Source: Marivivens aquimaris (GTDB lineage Bacteria > Pseudomonadota > Alphaproteobacteria > Rhodobacterales > Rhodobacteraceae). Taken from it: a stretch of 64,000 nt of DNA. Below, piece after piece: positions 52,114 to 62,174 of the stretch (position 1 is its first letter; each line of letters starts with the position of its first letter). The stretch spans positions 1,145,001 through 1,209,000 of the forward strand of contig NZ_JADBGB010000001.1 in assembly GCF_015220045.1 (NCBI RefSeq). The letters are read 5' to 3'. The notes below the pieces were generated by a model, which worked only from the letters and a program-made list of their open reading frames with translations, had not been told where the DNA came from and searched no databases. A program made the translations under genes and the position numbers.

Positions 52114-53166
52114 TTAACCGATCAGGTCGGAATGCTGCATCCGGTCGTAGTGGCGGCGCAGTCTTTCGAGTGCGATCCGCAGGACGATCTTGCCCGACCG
52201 CGCGGCCCAGAGAAGCTCTTTCTCGATCGTCTCCAGCCCTTCGAGGTAACAGCAGCAGCGCACCACCACATCGCCTAGCCCCGGCCCCAGTTCCACCAAA
52301 GCGGCCAGAGCGCGTTCCTTCGCCGCCGATGCCGCGCCCGTGTCCACGTCCTGTCCCATCAGGAAACTGTGCCAGTGCGCCACGGTGAACGCCGACATGC
52401 CGCCAAGTTCGAAATCCTCGCGCAGGCGTTCGCCCGCAACCACGTATTCGCGCGGCAAAAACATGGAGCCGTCCTTGTCGCGGCGGCGGGCTAACATGGT
52501 TAAGGGGCTTTCGGCAGTGACAGCGCGGCGAGTCGGCTCGTCGTCCCAGACGGCGTTTTCCCGTACGAATCCCGCTTCGGTCTGCGGCGCGCCCAGCATT
52601 TCCTTAACAGCCTGACGGCCCGCAGAGGTGATCCGGTAGCGGGCGATGCGGGCCGAGGGGTCCTCGCAAGCGACCCAGTCGCGCAGCGCCATCGCCTGCG
52701 CAATCTCGCGCGGGGTAACGGCGGTGCGGGTGGTTTCGCCGCCCGTGTCGCGGACGACCACGGCCATCTCCATCTCGCGGGCGACGGCGAGCACGGCGCC
52801 AGCTTCGCACAGGCGGCGCAGGATGCGGCCGCCCTCTTCTCGGATGCGGGTTTCATCAATCAGTGCGGGCTGCACGGTGGTCATGGTGTTGGGTTCGAGT
52901 TGCATGGAGAAGTCCTTTGAGGTCAGACAATTACGGGGCGCACCGCAGTTTGAGAGCGCGTGAAGCGCGTCATCGACAAGAGGATCGTCGCGCAGGTTCT
53001 CGTACCTGCGGACCTGCCGCAAAATCGTGGAGGCGTGGCAATCCTTGGCGCGGGCAAGCGCGCGGATCGACACGCCTCTAGCGGTGTGCATCAGATAATT
53101 TCGTGCAGCTTCGGGGAGCCATTTCGGCAACGTCTCCGCAAAGGCAAGGCTTTCGGCAGTTTCCAT
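52114..53166 (-). CDS. DUF6456-domain protein (HTH-containing)
   Basis: This 350-aa protein begins with a probable helix-turn-helix (GVSIRALARAKDCHASTILRQVRR, about residues 30-54). A winged-helix-like middle follows (RYRITSAGRQAVKEML), then a C-terminal DUF6456 domain with LTMLARRRDKDGS and LEGLETIEKELLWAARSGKIVLRIALERL. The fold suggests DNA binding. Function is unknown. AGGAA precedes the ATG at 53166. A divergent DUF6477 gene follows after 223 bases, a pairing I recall from Rhodobacteraceae. Confidence 0.8.
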   Translation of the reverse strand: METAESLAFAETLPKWLPEAARNYLMHTARGVSIRALARAKDCHASTILRQVRRYENLRDDPLVDDALHALSNCGAPRNCLTSKDFSMQLEPNTMTTVQPALIDETRIREEGGRILRRLCEAGAVLAVAREMEMAVVVRDTGGETTRTAVTPREIAQAMALRDWVACEDPSARIARYRITSAGRQAVKEMLGAPQTEAGFVRENAVWDDEPTRRAVTAESPLTMLARRRDKDGSMFLPREYVVAGERLREDFELGGMSAFTVAHWHSFLMGQDVDTGAASAAKERALAALVELGPGLGDVVVRCCCYLEGLETIEKELLWAARSGKIVLRIALERLRRHYDRMQHSDLIG

Positions 53167-53389
53167 CCCGCATTCCTCTTGTCGTCCTGCGCTCGGCACG
53201 GACCCATTTACAGAATGGCAACCTAAAGTGGTTAACCTTACCGATTTCTTAAGAGGACCGCGTTACTCCATCTTTGTTTCTAAAGAATAAATTCGGGTAA
53301 CCATGGCGAACGCCCGCCGAGCGGTTCGCGCAACACCCCACAAACCGAGTGCAGGATGGTCCCACTGAAACGCCAATCAGGGGGCACCG

Positions 53390-53689
53390 ATGTTTGATAT
53401 TCTGGGTATGGTTTCGACGCTGAAGCGTCCGTCGCTTCTGGTCCGCAGCGCACGTCACGGCGTCGCCGATTACTGCCGCGACCGGCATCTGCCGCGTCTG
53501 CTGAAACGCAATACGGCCCCGCGACACGGCGAGGCGTTGATGCGTCTGATGGAGATGGAAGCGGATCTGAACGAGCAGCGTCTGGGCGACCGTGCTGCCT
53601 ATTCCTTTGCCAGCCATATCGAGGTGCTGATCGCGATCATGGCCGAGGCGCGCCTTCTGACGGCCGCGCGGGAAGCCCGCGGAGTATGA
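53390..53689 (+). CDS. DUF6477 small protein
   Basis: This 99-aa basic protein (MFDILGMVSTLKRPSLLVRSARHG) is rich in arginine and predicted helices and has no membrane segment. I recognise it as DUF6477, a family confined largely to Rhodobacteraceae. It is divergent from the DUF6456 gene and convergent with the MttB-like gene, ending 18 bases from it. Role unknown. Confidence 0.75.
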   Translation: MFDILGMVSTLKRPSLLVRSARHGVADYCRDRHLPRLLKRNTAPRHGEALMRLMEMEADLNEQRLGDRAAYSFASHIEVLIAIMAEARLLTAAREARGV

Positions 53690-53707
53690 CCCCCGCGGGC
53701 AATGGCC

Positions 53708-55258
53708 TTAGCTCGCGAAGCTGTCCGGCATCGAGTCCTTCTTGGCCTTGACGTAGGCGCGAAGCTTTTGCTCGATTTCGGGGTCCAGCATCGGCTGCTG
53801 GTAGTCCGACAGCATTTTCTCGACGCGGATGGAGGCCAGCTGACGGGTGTCGCGGCCGCCTTCTTCGTCCCAGGTCTCGAACGGCTTGTAGTCGAGCAGT
53901 TCGGTGCGCCAGAACGCGGTCTTGAAGTTCGCTTGGGTGTGCGCACAACCGAGGTAGTGACCGCCCGGACCGACTTCGCGGATGGCGTCCATCGCCTGAC
54001 CGTTTTCGGTCATGTCGACACCCTTGGCCAGACCGTGCAGAGCGCCGAGCTGATCGGCGTCCATGACGAACTTTTCAAAGTCGGCAACGAGGCCGCCTTC
54101 GAGCCAGCCACAGGAGTGCAGCATGAAGTTCACGCCAGCCATCAGACCCATGTTCAGAGAGTTCGCGGTTTCATAGGCCGCCTGCGCGTCGGGCAGTTTC
54201 GAGCCGCAGAAGCTACCGGCCGAACGGTACGGCAGGTTCATACGGCGGGCCAGCTGGCCGGTGCCGTAGGTGATGAGCGCGGCTTCCGGCGTACCGAAGG
54301 TCGGCGCGCCCGAGTTCATGTCGATCGAGGTTACGAACGCGCCCATGATGACCGGCGCGCCCTTGCGGACGAGCTGGCTGTAGGCCACGCCTGCGAGCGT
54401 TTCGGCAGCAACCTGCGTCAGGGTGCCGGCAACGGTGACAGGCGCCATAGCGCCGCCGACGATGAACGGCGAGATGATGCAGGCCTGATTGTTCTTCGCG
54501 TAGACTTCCAGAGCACCCATCATGATGCTGTCGAAGGTCAGCGGCGAGTTGATGTTGATGAGCGAGGTCATCACGGTGTTGTTCTGGACGAACTCCTTAC
54601 CGAAGAGGATTTCGCACATCTCGACCGAATCCTGCGCACGGCTCGGCTCGGTCACGGAGCCCATGAACGGCTTGTCCGACAGGGTCATGTGAGCGAGCAG
54701 CATGTCGAGGTGACGCTTGTTCACCGGCACGTCGGTCGGCTCGCAAACGGTACCGCCCGAGTGGTGGAGCCACTTCGACATGTAGCCGAGTTTTACGAAC
54801 TTGTTGAAGTCTTCCATGGTTGCATAGCGGCGGCCACCGGCATCACGCACGAATGGCGGGCCGTAGACCGGAGCGAGAACGAGGTTCTTGCCGCCGATTT
54901 CGACGCTACGCTCGGGGTTGCGGGCGTGCTGGATGAACTTCGACGGAGCGGTCTTGCACAGCTCGCGGGCCAGACCGCGGGGAATGCGGACGCGGTCTCC
55001 CTGAATGTCGGCACCGGCTTCTTTCCACAGCGCAAGCGCACCGGGGTTTTCCGGGAAGTTTACGCCGATTTCCTCGAGGATCGTCTCGGCGTTGTACTCG
55101 ATGATCGAGAGCGCTTCGTCGTCGAGGACTTCGAGGTTCGGAATATTGCGCTCGATGTACTTGGCGGTTTCGAAGCTGACAGCACTACGCTCTGCACGGC
55201 GGGCGGCACCTCCGCCTCCACGCGAACGACGGCTACGACCTTCTGCAACATCCGACAT
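53708..55258 (-). CDS. Trimethylamine methyltransferase (MttB) family protein, non-pyrrolysine type
   Basis: This 516-aa protein belongs to the MttB superfamily of corrinoid-dependent methyltransferases, which take a methyl group from quaternary amines or related donors. It reads through without an internal UAG, so it lacks the pyrrolysine of true trimethylamine methyltransferases. Such non-Pyl members include glycine betaine methyltransferase. Recognisable segments are SGGTVCEPTDVPVN, SPFIVGGAMAPVT and VGPGGHYLGCAHTQ. The N-terminus is Arg/Gly-rich (RSRRSRGGGGAARR). GGAGGG precedes the ATG at 55258. No corrinoid protein gene is adjacent, and the substrate is unknown. Confidence 0.87.
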   Translation of the reverse strand: MSDVAEGRSRRSRGGGGAARRAERSAVSFETAKYIERNIPNLEVLDDEALSIIEYNAETILEEIGVNFPENPGALALWKEAGADIQGDRVRIPRGLARELCKTAPSKFIQHARNPERSVEIGGKNLVLAPVYGPPFVRDAGGRRYATMEDFNKFVKLGYMSKWLHHSGGTVCEPTDVPVNKRHLDMLLAHMTLSDKPFMGSVTEPSRAQDSVEMCEILFGKEFVQNNTVMTSLININSPLTFDSIMMGALEVYAKNNQACIISPFIVGGAMAPVTVAGTLTQVAAETLAGVAYSQLVRKGAPVIMGAFVTSIDMNSGAPTFGTPEAALITYGTGQLARRMNLPYRSAGSFCGSKLPDAQAAYETANSLNMGLMAGVNFMLHSCGWLEGGLVADFEKFVMDADQLGALHGLAKGVDMTENGQAMDAIREVGPGGHYLGCAHTQANFKTAFWRTELLDYKPFETWDEEGGRDTRQLASIRVEKMLSDYQQPMLDPEIEQKLRAYVKAKKDSMPDSFAS

Positions 55259-55406
55259 AATTATCCCTCCGGAGTGATCTTTGTGAGTGTCATAGACAGT
55301 TTGTCGAAGCGCCAATGCTGAGTTTGCGTCCTCTTAGTCGTGAAAGCGACATTCCACGTCACATATGACACTTGCGCAAACGGGGCGGTGGCCCTATTCG
55401 GCTGCC

Positions 55407-56966
55407 ATGACCCAGCATCAATGTCTCCTCATCATCGACTTCGGCTCGCAGGTCACGCAGCTTATTGCGCGACGCCTGCGCGAACTGAATGTCTACTGCG
55501 AAATCCGCCCCTATCAGAACGTCACCGAAGAGGTCATCCGCGAGATCGACCCCAAGGCCGCCATTCTGTCCGGCGGTCCTGACAGCGTGACCCGCGAAGG
55601 CAGCCCACGCGCACCGCAAGCCCTGTTCGACATGGGGCTTCCGATCTTCGGTATCTGCTATGGCCAGCAGGTCATGATGGAACAACTCGGCGGCAAGGTC
55701 GAAGGTGGACACCACGCCGAATACGGCCGTGCGTTCGTCTCCCCCGCCGAGGGCCACAAGCTCGATGGTATCTTTGCCGGTCTCTTCACCGAGGGCAAAG
55801 AGCAGGTCTGGATGTCGCACGGCGACCGCGTGACCGCTCTGGCACCGGGGTTCGAGATCGTCGCGACCTCGCCCAACGCTCCCTTTGCCATGATCGCCGA
55901 CGAAGAGCGCAAGTTCTACGCCGTGCAGTTCCACCCCGAGGTGCACCACACCCCGAACGGCAAGATCATGCTGGAAAACTTCGTCCGCAAAGCCGGTTTC
56001 ACCGGTGACTGGACGATGGCCTCCTACCGTCAGGAAATGATCGAGAAGATCCGCGAACAGGTCGGCGACAAGAAAGTCATCTGTGCGCTCTCCGGCGGCG
56101 TCGATTCCTCGGTCACCGGCATCCTTCTGCACGAAGCGATCGGCGACCAGCTGACCTGCGTATTCGTGGACCACGGTCTTCTCCGTCTTGATGAGGCAGA
56201 GCAGGTCGTTGCGATGTTCCGCGACAACTACAACCTGAACCTCATCCACGCGGACGAGAGCGACCTGTTCCTTGGCGAGCTTGAAGGCGTTTCCGACCCC
56301 GAGGTGAAGCGCAAGACCATCGGCAAGCTGTTCATCGACGTGTTCCAGAAATACGCGGATGAAATCGAAGGCGCCGAGTTCCTTGCTCAGGGTACTCTCT
56401 ATCCGGACGTGATCGAATCCGTGTCGTTCTCGGGCGGCCCGTCGGTCACGATCAAATCGCACCACAACGTTGGCGGCCTGCCGGAGAAGATGGGCCTCAA
56501 GCTCGTCGAACCGCTCCGCGAACTGTTCAAAGACGAAGTCCGCGCCCTTGGCCGCGAACTGGGTCTGCCCGACAGCTTCATCGGTCGCCACCCGTTCCCC
56601 GGACCGGGCCTCGCGATCCGCTGCCCTGGCGAGATCACCCGCGAAAAGCTGGATATCCTGCGCAAAGCCGACGCCGTTTACATCGACCAGATCCGCAAGC
56701 ACGGTCTCTACGATGAAATCTGGCAGGCCTTCGCTGCGATCCTGCCGATGCGCACCGTGGGCGTGATGGGCGACGGTCGTACCTACGACTACGCCGTTGC
56801 GATCCGCGCTGTGACTTCGGTCGACGGTATGACCGCTGACACCTACCCGTTCACGCAAGAATTCCTTGGCGAGACGATGACCCGCATCATCAACGAAGTG
56901 AAAGGCGTGAACCGCGTGTTCTACGACCTGACCTCGAAGCCGCCGGGAACGATCGAACTGGAGTAA
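55407..56966 (+). CDS. guaA: GMP synthase (glutamine-hydrolysing) GuaA
   Basis: GuaA aminates XMP to GMP with ATP and ammonia from glutamine. The 519-aa product has an N-terminal class I glutamine amidotransferase (Cys84 in GICYGQQ, His in VQFHPEV), an ATP-pyrophosphatase domain (LSGGVDSSV) and the C-terminal dimerisation domain ending KPPGTIELE. The start at 55407 fits the conserved N-terminus (LLIIDFGSQ); the frame upstream is not conserved. A terminator follows. Confidence 0.97.
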   Translation: MTQHQCLLIIDFGSQVTQLIARRLRELNVYCEIRPYQNVTEEVIREIDPKAAILSGGPDSVTREGSPRAPQALFDMGLPIFGICYGQQVMMEQLGGKVEGGHHAEYGRAFVSPAEGHKLDGIFAGLFTEGKEQVWMSHGDRVTALAPGFEIVATSPNAPFAMIADEERKFYAVQFHPEVHHTPNGKIMLENFVRKAGFTGDWTMASYRQEMIEKIREQVGDKKVICALSGGVDSSVTGILLHEAIGDQLTCVFVDHGLLRLDEAEQVVAMFRDNYNLNLIHADESDLFLGELEGVSDPEVKRKTIGKLFIDVFQKYADEIEGAEFLAQGTLYPDVIESVSFSGGPSVTIKSHHNVGGLPEKMGLKLVEPLRELFKDEVRALGRELGLPDSFIGRHPFPGPGLAIRCPGEITREKLDILRKADAVYIDQIRKHGLYDEIWQAFAAILPMRTVGVMGDGRTYDYAVAIRAVTSVDGMTADTYPFTQEFLGETMTRIINEVKGVNRVFYDLTSKPPGTIELE

Positions 56967-56991
56967 TCCGGTTCTCATGTCGGAATAACAG

Positions 56992-57024
56992 AAGCGGCGC
57001 GGAATTTTCGCGCCGCTTTTTCTT
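56992..57024 (+). terminator. Intrinsic terminator of guaA
   Basis: AAGCGGCGCG pairs with CGCGCCGCTT, followed by TTTCTTT, 26 bases after the guaA stop. Confidence 0.85.
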
Positions 57025-57149
57025 TGCGCGGCGCACTGTGTAATCCGAGAGGCCGCGCCCGCACAAAATCGCGCTCCAGTGTGCTTGCTTCAAAAACGAT
57101 CACGTCGCAGGATGCCGCCAATTAATTGATCAAATTTCGGAAGACTGAC

Positions 57150-58004
57150 ATGTCATCGACCCTGCGCGCCGCCCTCTGGATGATCGGCGCGATTACCGCC
57201 TTTTCCTCGATGGCAGTGGCTGGCCGCCAGATGAGCGGACACCTCGACACCTTCGAGATCATGTTCTACCGCAGCCTCGTCGGCATCCTCATCATGGTGA
57301 CGGTCGTGCTGGTGACGGGCAAGCGCGGCGAGATCAAGACCGACCGCCTACCCCTTCATTTCATTCGCAATATCAGCCACTTCACCGGTCAGAACCTGTG
57401 GTTCTTTGCAGTCGGTCTGATCCCTCTGGCGCAGGTTTTCGCGATGGAGTTCACCGCCCCGATCTGGGTCATCATTCTGTCCCCGCTGATCCTGAAGGAA
57501 AAGCTGCGGCCTATCGGCGTCGTCTCTGGCGTCCTCGGGTTTATCGGTATCCTTGTCGTCACGCGCCCCAGCCCCGAGACGTTGGAGTGGCCGCTGATCG
57601 CCGCTGGCCTGGCTGCCATCGGATTCGCGTTCTCCGCGATTTTCACCCGCAAACTGACCCGCGATCAGAGCACGGTTTGCATCCTCTTCTGGCTGTCGAT
57701 CATGCAGGCGGTCTTTGGTCTGATTTGCGCAGGCTATGACTTTGACATCCACGTTCCCGACATGGCGACCGTTCCCTACGTGGTGCTCGTTGGCTGCGCT
57801 GGCCTCTTTGCGCACTTCTGCCTGACGACGGCATTATCACTTGCCCCTGCCAGTATCGTGATGCCAATCGACTTTGCCCGCCTGCCCCTCATAGCGGTGG
57901 TCGGCATGGTGCTCTTCGGAGAGGCGATCGACCTGTATGTCCTTATTGGCGCAGCAATAATTTTCTTCGCGAACTGGTTAAATATCCGTTCTTCGGGGAA
58001 TTAA
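57150..58004 (+). CDS. DMT-superfamily (EamA) transporter
   Basis: This 284-aa protein has ten predicted membrane helices in two EamA repeats, the layout of drug/metabolite transporters. Hallmarks are FYRSLVGIL in the first half and a second half beginning near residue 140 (AAGLAAIGFAFSAIFTRKL). The ATG at 57150 is chosen; an in-frame TTG at 57126 would add eight polar residues. Substrate unknown; family members export amino acids, purines or other small molecules. Confidence 0.88.
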   Translation: MSSTLRAALWMIGAITAFSSMAVAGRQMSGHLDTFEIMFYRSLVGILIMVTVVLVTGKRGEIKTDRLPLHFIRNISHFTGQNLWFFAVGLIPLAQVFAMEFTAPIWVIILSPLILKEKLRPIGVVSGVLGFIGILVVTRPSPETLEWPLIAAGLAAIGFAFSAIFTRKLTRDQSTVCILFWLSIMQAVFGLICAGYDFDIHVPDMATVPYVVLVGCAGLFAHFCLTTALSLAPASIVMPIDFARLPLIAVVGMVLFGEAIDLYVLIGAAIIFFANWLNIRSSGN

Positions 58005-58126
58005 TCTTCTGTTAACCTCAGATCAGATACAGGGATTACGCTGCGTTAAAATTGACCACTCAATCAATTGATCGTTAGCGTTCCCGTATGGGACGAGGAA
58101 CCCCATTGGGGAAAGAGGAAAACAAT

Positions 58127-59239
58127 ATGAAATATGCACTTAGCGCTGGCGCGTTCCTGCTGCTTGGCACGGCCATGGCAAATGCCGCCGGTATCGACCG
58201 TTCGGGTCAGCCTGTTGGACTTCTGTGGGAGGAAGGCGATGCGTTCGAACTGTCGTTCGGCGCTGTAGATCCGAGCATTTCGGGCACCGTTGCCATCCCG
58301 GGCGTTGGCGTTCTGGGTTCGGGCGACATGGCCGAAAGCTACAACCAGATCGGTCTGGGCTTCAAAAAGCAGCTGAACGACCAGTGGTCCGTCACTGTCA
58401 TGTATGACCAGCCGTTCGGCGCTGACGTCGCTTACCCGACCGGCACCAACTATCCGCTGGCAGGCACCACCGCTGACCTGAACAGCGACGGCATCACCGG
58501 TATCGCGAAGTACCAGATCAACGACAACTTCAGCGTCTACGGCGGCGCGCGCATGGTATCGGTCGGCGGCGACGTCGAAATCTACCAGAACGGCGCACTG
58601 ACCTACACCGGCGAATTCGCCAACACCAGCGGCACGGGCTACGTTGCCGGTGCTGCCTACGAGCGCAAGGACATCGCGCTGCGCGTTGCTCTGACCTATT
58701 CGTCGGAAATCGACCTGTCGATCCCGACCATGGAAAACGGCAACCCGAGCCTGAACACCGATGTCACCCTGCCGGATTCGTGGAACCTTGATTTCCAGAG
58801 CGGCATCATGGCCGACACCCTCCTGTTCGGTAGCGTCCGCTACGTGGACTGGAGCGAGTTCGACATCACCCCGTTCGGCTACAACCTCGCCACCGGCGAC
58901 TCGCTGGTCGACTATGCCAACGACGGCATGACCTACTCGCTGGGTGTTGGTCGCCGCTTCACCGACGACTGGTCGGCAGCGATCACCCTGTCCTACGAAG
59001 AATCGAACGGCGGTTTGGTATCGAACCTCGGCCCGACCGACGGCAACTTCGGCGTAGGCCTTGGTGCGACCTATCAGGTTCAGGACAACGCCAAGATCAC
59101 CTTCGGCATGAAGTGGGTCGATATCGGCGACGCCAACACCGACCTGACCCCCGCGGGTCTGCCGGCTGGCGCTATTCAGGGTCAGTTCACCGACAACTCG
59201 GCAACTGCCTTCGGCGTAAAGCTCGTCACCACCTTCTGA
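58127..59239 (+). CDS. FadL/OMPP1-type outer-membrane protein
   Basis: This 370-aa protein has a signal peptide (cleavage near ANA-AG), then a beta-barrel sequence ending with aromatic FGVKLVTTF, the usual C-terminal strand. It belongs to the OMPP1/FadL family, which imports hydrophobic compounds such as long-chain fatty acids across the outer membrane. AGAGGA precedes the ATG at 58127; an upstream ATG in frame (58088) would spoil the signal peptide. It stands alone and is followed by a terminator. Confidence 0.87.
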   Translation: MKYALSAGAFLLLGTAMANAAGIDRSGQPVGLLWEEGDAFELSFGAVDPSISGTVAIPGVGVLGSGDMAESYNQIGLGFKKQLNDQWSVTVMYDQPFGADVAYPTGTNYPLAGTTADLNSDGITGIAKYQINDNFSVYGGARMVSVGGDVEIYQNGALTYTGEFANTSGTGYVAGAAYERKDIALRVALTYSSEIDLSIPTMENGNPSLNTDVTLPDSWNLDFQSGIMADTLLFGSVRYVDWSEFDITPFGYNLATGDSLVDYANDGMTYSLGVGRRFTDDWSAAITLSYEESNGGLVSNLGPTDGNFGVGLGATYQVQDNAKITFGMKWVDIGDANTDLTPAGLPAGAIQGQFTDNSATAFGVKLVTTF

Positions 59240-59260
59240 TCCTTCCCGTGGATCGCGCGA

Positions 59261-59290
59261 AAGGCCCTGCACATTGCGGGGCCTTTTTCG
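59261..59290 (+). terminator. Intrinsic terminator after the FadL-like gene
   Basis: AAGGCCC pairs with GGGCCTT, followed by TTTCG, about 20 bases after the stop. Confidence 0.8.
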
Positions 59291-59353
59291 TTGGGCAAGC
59301 AGGGTAAAAATAAGCTAGATCAAACGCATCACCGCCGTTACTGACAAAGCATC

Positions 59354-60217
59354 ATGATCTACCAGACCGCACAAGACTGGCGCGACGCGCCGCAGAAGCA
59401 TGTCCTCCTGTTCGGGATGTCCGGACTGGGCAAGACCTATATTTCCAACCTGATGCGCGACCACGGCGACTGGTTCCACTACTCGGTCGATTACCGCATC
59501 GGCACCCGCTACATGGGCGAATACATCGCCGATAACGCGAAGGCCGAGGCGATGAAGGTCCCGTTCCTGCGCGAGTTGTTGATGACGGATTCGATCTACA
59601 TCGGCTCCAACATCACGTTCGAGAACCTCAGCCCCGTATCGACCTACCTCGGCAAACCCGGTGATCCGGCGAAGGGCGGCATCCTGATCGACGAATACAA
59701 GCGCCGTCAGGAGCAGTTCCAGCGGGCAGAGATCGACGCGCTAATGGACACGTCCTATTTCATCCGCCGCGCGCAGGCGCTCTACGGTTATCCGCATTTC
59801 ATCTGCGATACCGGCGGGTCGATCTGCGAATGGGTGGACGTCGACAATCCGAACGATCCGATCATGGCGGAGCTGTCCAAACACGCGCTCTGCATCTGGA
59901 TCGAAGGTTCGGACGCTCACATTGACGAGCTGTGCCGCCGCTTCGACAAAGCACCCAAGCCGATGTCCTATCAGGCAGAGTTCCTCGACCAATCGTGGAA
60001 CGCCTACCTCGCGGAAAAGAACGTCGCCCCCGACAAGGTGGACCCCGACGATTTCATCCGTTGGACCTACCGCAAGGCGCTCGACCACCGTCAGCCGCGC
60101 TATGCCGCGATGGCCGACAAGTGGGGCATCACGGTCAAGGCCGAGGACATCTACGCAGTCAAAACGCCTGCCGACTTTGAAAACCTCGTCGCAAAAACCC
60201 TTGAGGACCGTCGTTAA
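59354..60217 (+). CDS. P-loop ATPase/kinase-like protein next to metA
   Basis: This 287-aa soluble protein begins with a Walker A motif [11 protein letters not shown] (residues 18-28). It has a possible metal/nucleotide site [14 protein letters not shown] and the conserved [14 protein letters not shown]. It resembles small shikimate/adenylate-kinase-like P-loop proteins common in Rhodobacterales that are annotated only as ATPase. It precedes metA by 41 bases on the same strand, so a link to methionine synthesis is possible. I do not recognise a specific reaction. Confidence 0.75.
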   Translation: MIYQTAQDWRDAPQKHVLLFGMSGLGKTYISNLMRDHGDWFHYSVDYRIGTRYMGEYIADNAKAEAMKVPFLRELLMTDSIYIGSNITFENLSPVSTYLGKPGDPAKGGILIDEYKRRQEQFQRAEIDALMDTSYFIRRAQALYGYPHFICDTGGSICEWVDVDNPNDPIMAELSKHALCIWIEGSDAHIDELCRRFDKAPKPMSYQAEFLDQSWNAYLAEKNVAPDKVDPDDFIRWTYRKALDHRQPRYAAMADKWGITVKAEDIYAVKTPADFENLVAKTLEDRR

Positions 60218-60258
60218 GGAGAATACATCTCCGTTCTCACCAATCAGGAAACGCGAAA

Positions 60259-61182
60259 ATGCCCATTAAACTGCCCGAAAACCTTCCCGCCTACGACGTG
60301 CTCTCGCACGAGGGCGTGATGGTCATGTCGGACGAGCGGGCCGCACGACAGGACATCCGCGCGTTGCGGTTCGGCCTGCTCAACCTGATGCCGAAAAAGA
60401 TCCAGACCGAAAACCAGTTCGCCCGCCTCATGGGCGCGACCCCGCTGCAAATAGAACTGTCGCTGATCCGTATGTCGGAACACGAGACGAAGAACACTGC
60501 TGCCGAGCACATGGCAGAGTTCTACCGTCCGTTCAAAGACGTGGCCGACAGCGGCGAGAAGTTCGACGGTCTCATCATCACCGGCGCGCCGATCGAACAT
60601 CTTCCGTTCGACGAAGTGACCTACTGGAGCGAGCTTCAGGAAGTGTTCAACTGGACCCAGACCAACGTGCACTCCACCTTCGGTGTGTGCTGGGGCGGTA
60701 TGGCGATGATCTACCACTTCCACGGCGTGCAGAAGCATATCCTCGACCACAAGGCGTTCGGCTGCGTGCGTCACCGCAACTGCGAGCCGGCCTCGCCGTA
60801 CCTCCGCGGGTTCTCGGACGATATGGTTGTGCCTGTGAGCCGCTGGACCGAAATGCGCCGCGACGAGATCGAGTCCAAGGACGGTCTGAACATCCTGCTG
60901 GACAGCAACGACACCGGCCCGTGCCTCGTCAGCGACGAAGCACACCGTGCGCTCTATGTCTTCAACCACTTCGAATACGACAGTGGCACCCTGAAGGAAG
61001 AGTACGACCGCGATGTCGCTGCAGGTAAGCCGATCAACGTGCCTGCGAACTACTATCCGAACGACGATCCGTCGCAGAAACCCCAGAATAGGTGGAGAAG
61101 CCACGCTCACCTTCTATATGGCAACTGGATAAACGAAATTTACCAGACGACGCCATATGACCTTTCTGCCATCGGCTCTTAA
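60259..61182 (+). CDS. metA: Homoserine O-acetyltransferase, MetA type
   Basis: This enzyme acylates homoserine in the first committed step of methionine synthesis. The 307-aa product has the nucleophile Cys144 in GVCWGGMAM and the His/Glu segments of the MetA class I amidotransferase fold. The residue that decides donor choice is Glu113 in GAPIEHLPF, where E. coli MetA has Gly. Glu at this site is known to go with acetyl-CoA rather than succinyl-CoA, so acetyl transfer is inferred. Its last 26 bases overlap the next gene. Confidence 0.92.
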   Translation: MPIKLPENLPAYDVLSHEGVMVMSDERAARQDIRALRFGLLNLMPKKIQTENQFARLMGATPLQIELSLIRMSEHETKNTAAEHMAEFYRPFKDVADSGEKFDGLIITGAPIEHLPFDEVTYWSELQEVFNWTQTNVHSTFGVCWGGMAMIYHFHGVQKHILDHKAFGCVRHRNCEPASPYLRGFSDDMVVPVSRWTEMRRDEIESKDGLNILLDSNDTGPCLVSDEAHRALYVFNHFEYDSGTLKEEYDRDVAAGKPINVPANYYPNDDPSQKPQNRWRSHAHLLYGNWINEIYQTTPYDLSAIGS

Positions 61183-62134
61183 GATTCTACTCGCACTCAT
61201 AGCACTGCTGGCGGCCTCGGCTGTCCTGACAAGCTGCACGGCCAGCAGTCGCACAAAGGCGTGGGAAGAACGCTGGCCGCCCGAGGGCGAGTTCATCGAC
61301 GTTGCGGGCCACCCGGTCCACTATGTGCGTATGGGTGATACCGGTCCGCAGATCGTGCTGATCCACGGCGCAAGCGGCAATACCCGCGATATGGAGATCG
61401 GTTTGGGTAAGGCTCTGGCCGACCGCTACCAAGTGCTGATCTTCGACCGTCCGGGCCTTGGCTATACGCCGACGCTGGCGGAAGGCACCGACTCCGGCAC
61501 GCCTGCCGAACAAGCGGACGTACTGCGTCAGGCGGCTGTGGCACTCGGCTTCGAAAAGCCCATCGTGCTGGGCCATTCCTACGGCGGCGCGGTGGCGCTG
61601 GCTTGGGTGACGTACCACCCTGAAAATGCTGCGGCGCTTGTAGACCTCGCAGGCGCGATCTACCCGTGGGGCGGCGATGTCAGCACGCTCTATGACGCGA
61701 TCAACACCTCCGTTGGCAGCGCGGTCATCCCGCCGATGATCAACGCCTTCGCGCCGACCTCCGTCATGGAAAGCGCGGTTGAAGGCGTGTTCGAACCCGA
61801 GGCCGCGCCCGAAGGTTATTTTGACGACATCGGCGTGCCGTTGATTGCGCGCAAGGACTCCATGCGGGCCAACGCTCTGCAAGTCGCCCACCTTGACGCC
61901 GCGCTGGAGGTCCAGTCGCAGCGTTATGATGAAATCACCATGCCGGTCGAAATCATGCACGGCACCGAGGACACGACCGTTTACCTCAATATCCATTCCC
62001 AAGCGCTGGCCGACCTGCTGCCTCAGGCGAATTTAACGCCGATCGAGGGCGCGGGCCACATGATCCACCACACCCATATCCCCGAGGTCGTCGCCGTCAT
62101 CGACCGCGCGGCAAAGGATGCCGGATTGAATTGA
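61157..62134 (+). CDS. Alpha/beta hydrolase, putative lipoprotein
   Basis: This 325-aa protein has an N-terminal hydrophobic stretch ending in a lipobox (LTSC, Cys27), so it is probably anchored in a membrane as a lipoprotein. The alpha/beta hydrolase core shows [12 protein letters not shown] (oxyanion region), the nucleophile Ser141 in LGHSYGG, and the catalytic His in GAGHMIHH near the end. The start at 61157 lies inside metA (26-base overlap), which is needed to keep the signal sequence. Substrate unknown. Confidence 0.88.
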   Translation: MTFLPSALKILLALIALLAASAVLTSCTASSRTKAWEERWPPEGEFIDVAGHPVHYVRMGDTGPQIVLIHGASGNTRDMEIGLGKALADRYQVLIFDRPGLGYTPTLAEGTDSGTPAEQADVLRQAAVALGFEKPIVLGHSYGGAVALAWVTYHPENAAALVDLAGAIYPWGGDVSTLYDAINTSVGSAVIPPMINAFAPTSVMESAVEGVFEPEAAPEGYFDDIGVPLIARKDSMRANALQVAHLDAALEVQSQRYDEITMPVEIMHGTEDTTVYLNIHSQALADLLPQANLTPIEGAGHMIHHTHIPEVVAVIDRAAKDAGLN

Positions 62135-62174
62135 TCGCAGCGCGGCACCATATTGAAAAAGAACGGAGAACCAA

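Noticed and set aside
53200..53389. CtrA-like TTAA sites in the DUF6456/DUF6477 gap
   Set aside because: Two TTAA sequences occur but not at the N7 spacing of the CtrA box.
53702..55321. 539-codon frame antisense to the MttB-like gene
   Set aside because: Exact mirror of a clear conserved gene; long antisense frames are expected in GC-rich DNA. The same holds for long antisense frames over surA, guaA, amt, lipA, cysI and the PQQ dehydrogenase.
60218..60258. SAM-II-type riboswitch upstream of metA
   Set aside because: The gap is only 41 bases and lacks the pseudoknot sequence pattern; the longer gap at 59240-59353 also shows no such element.
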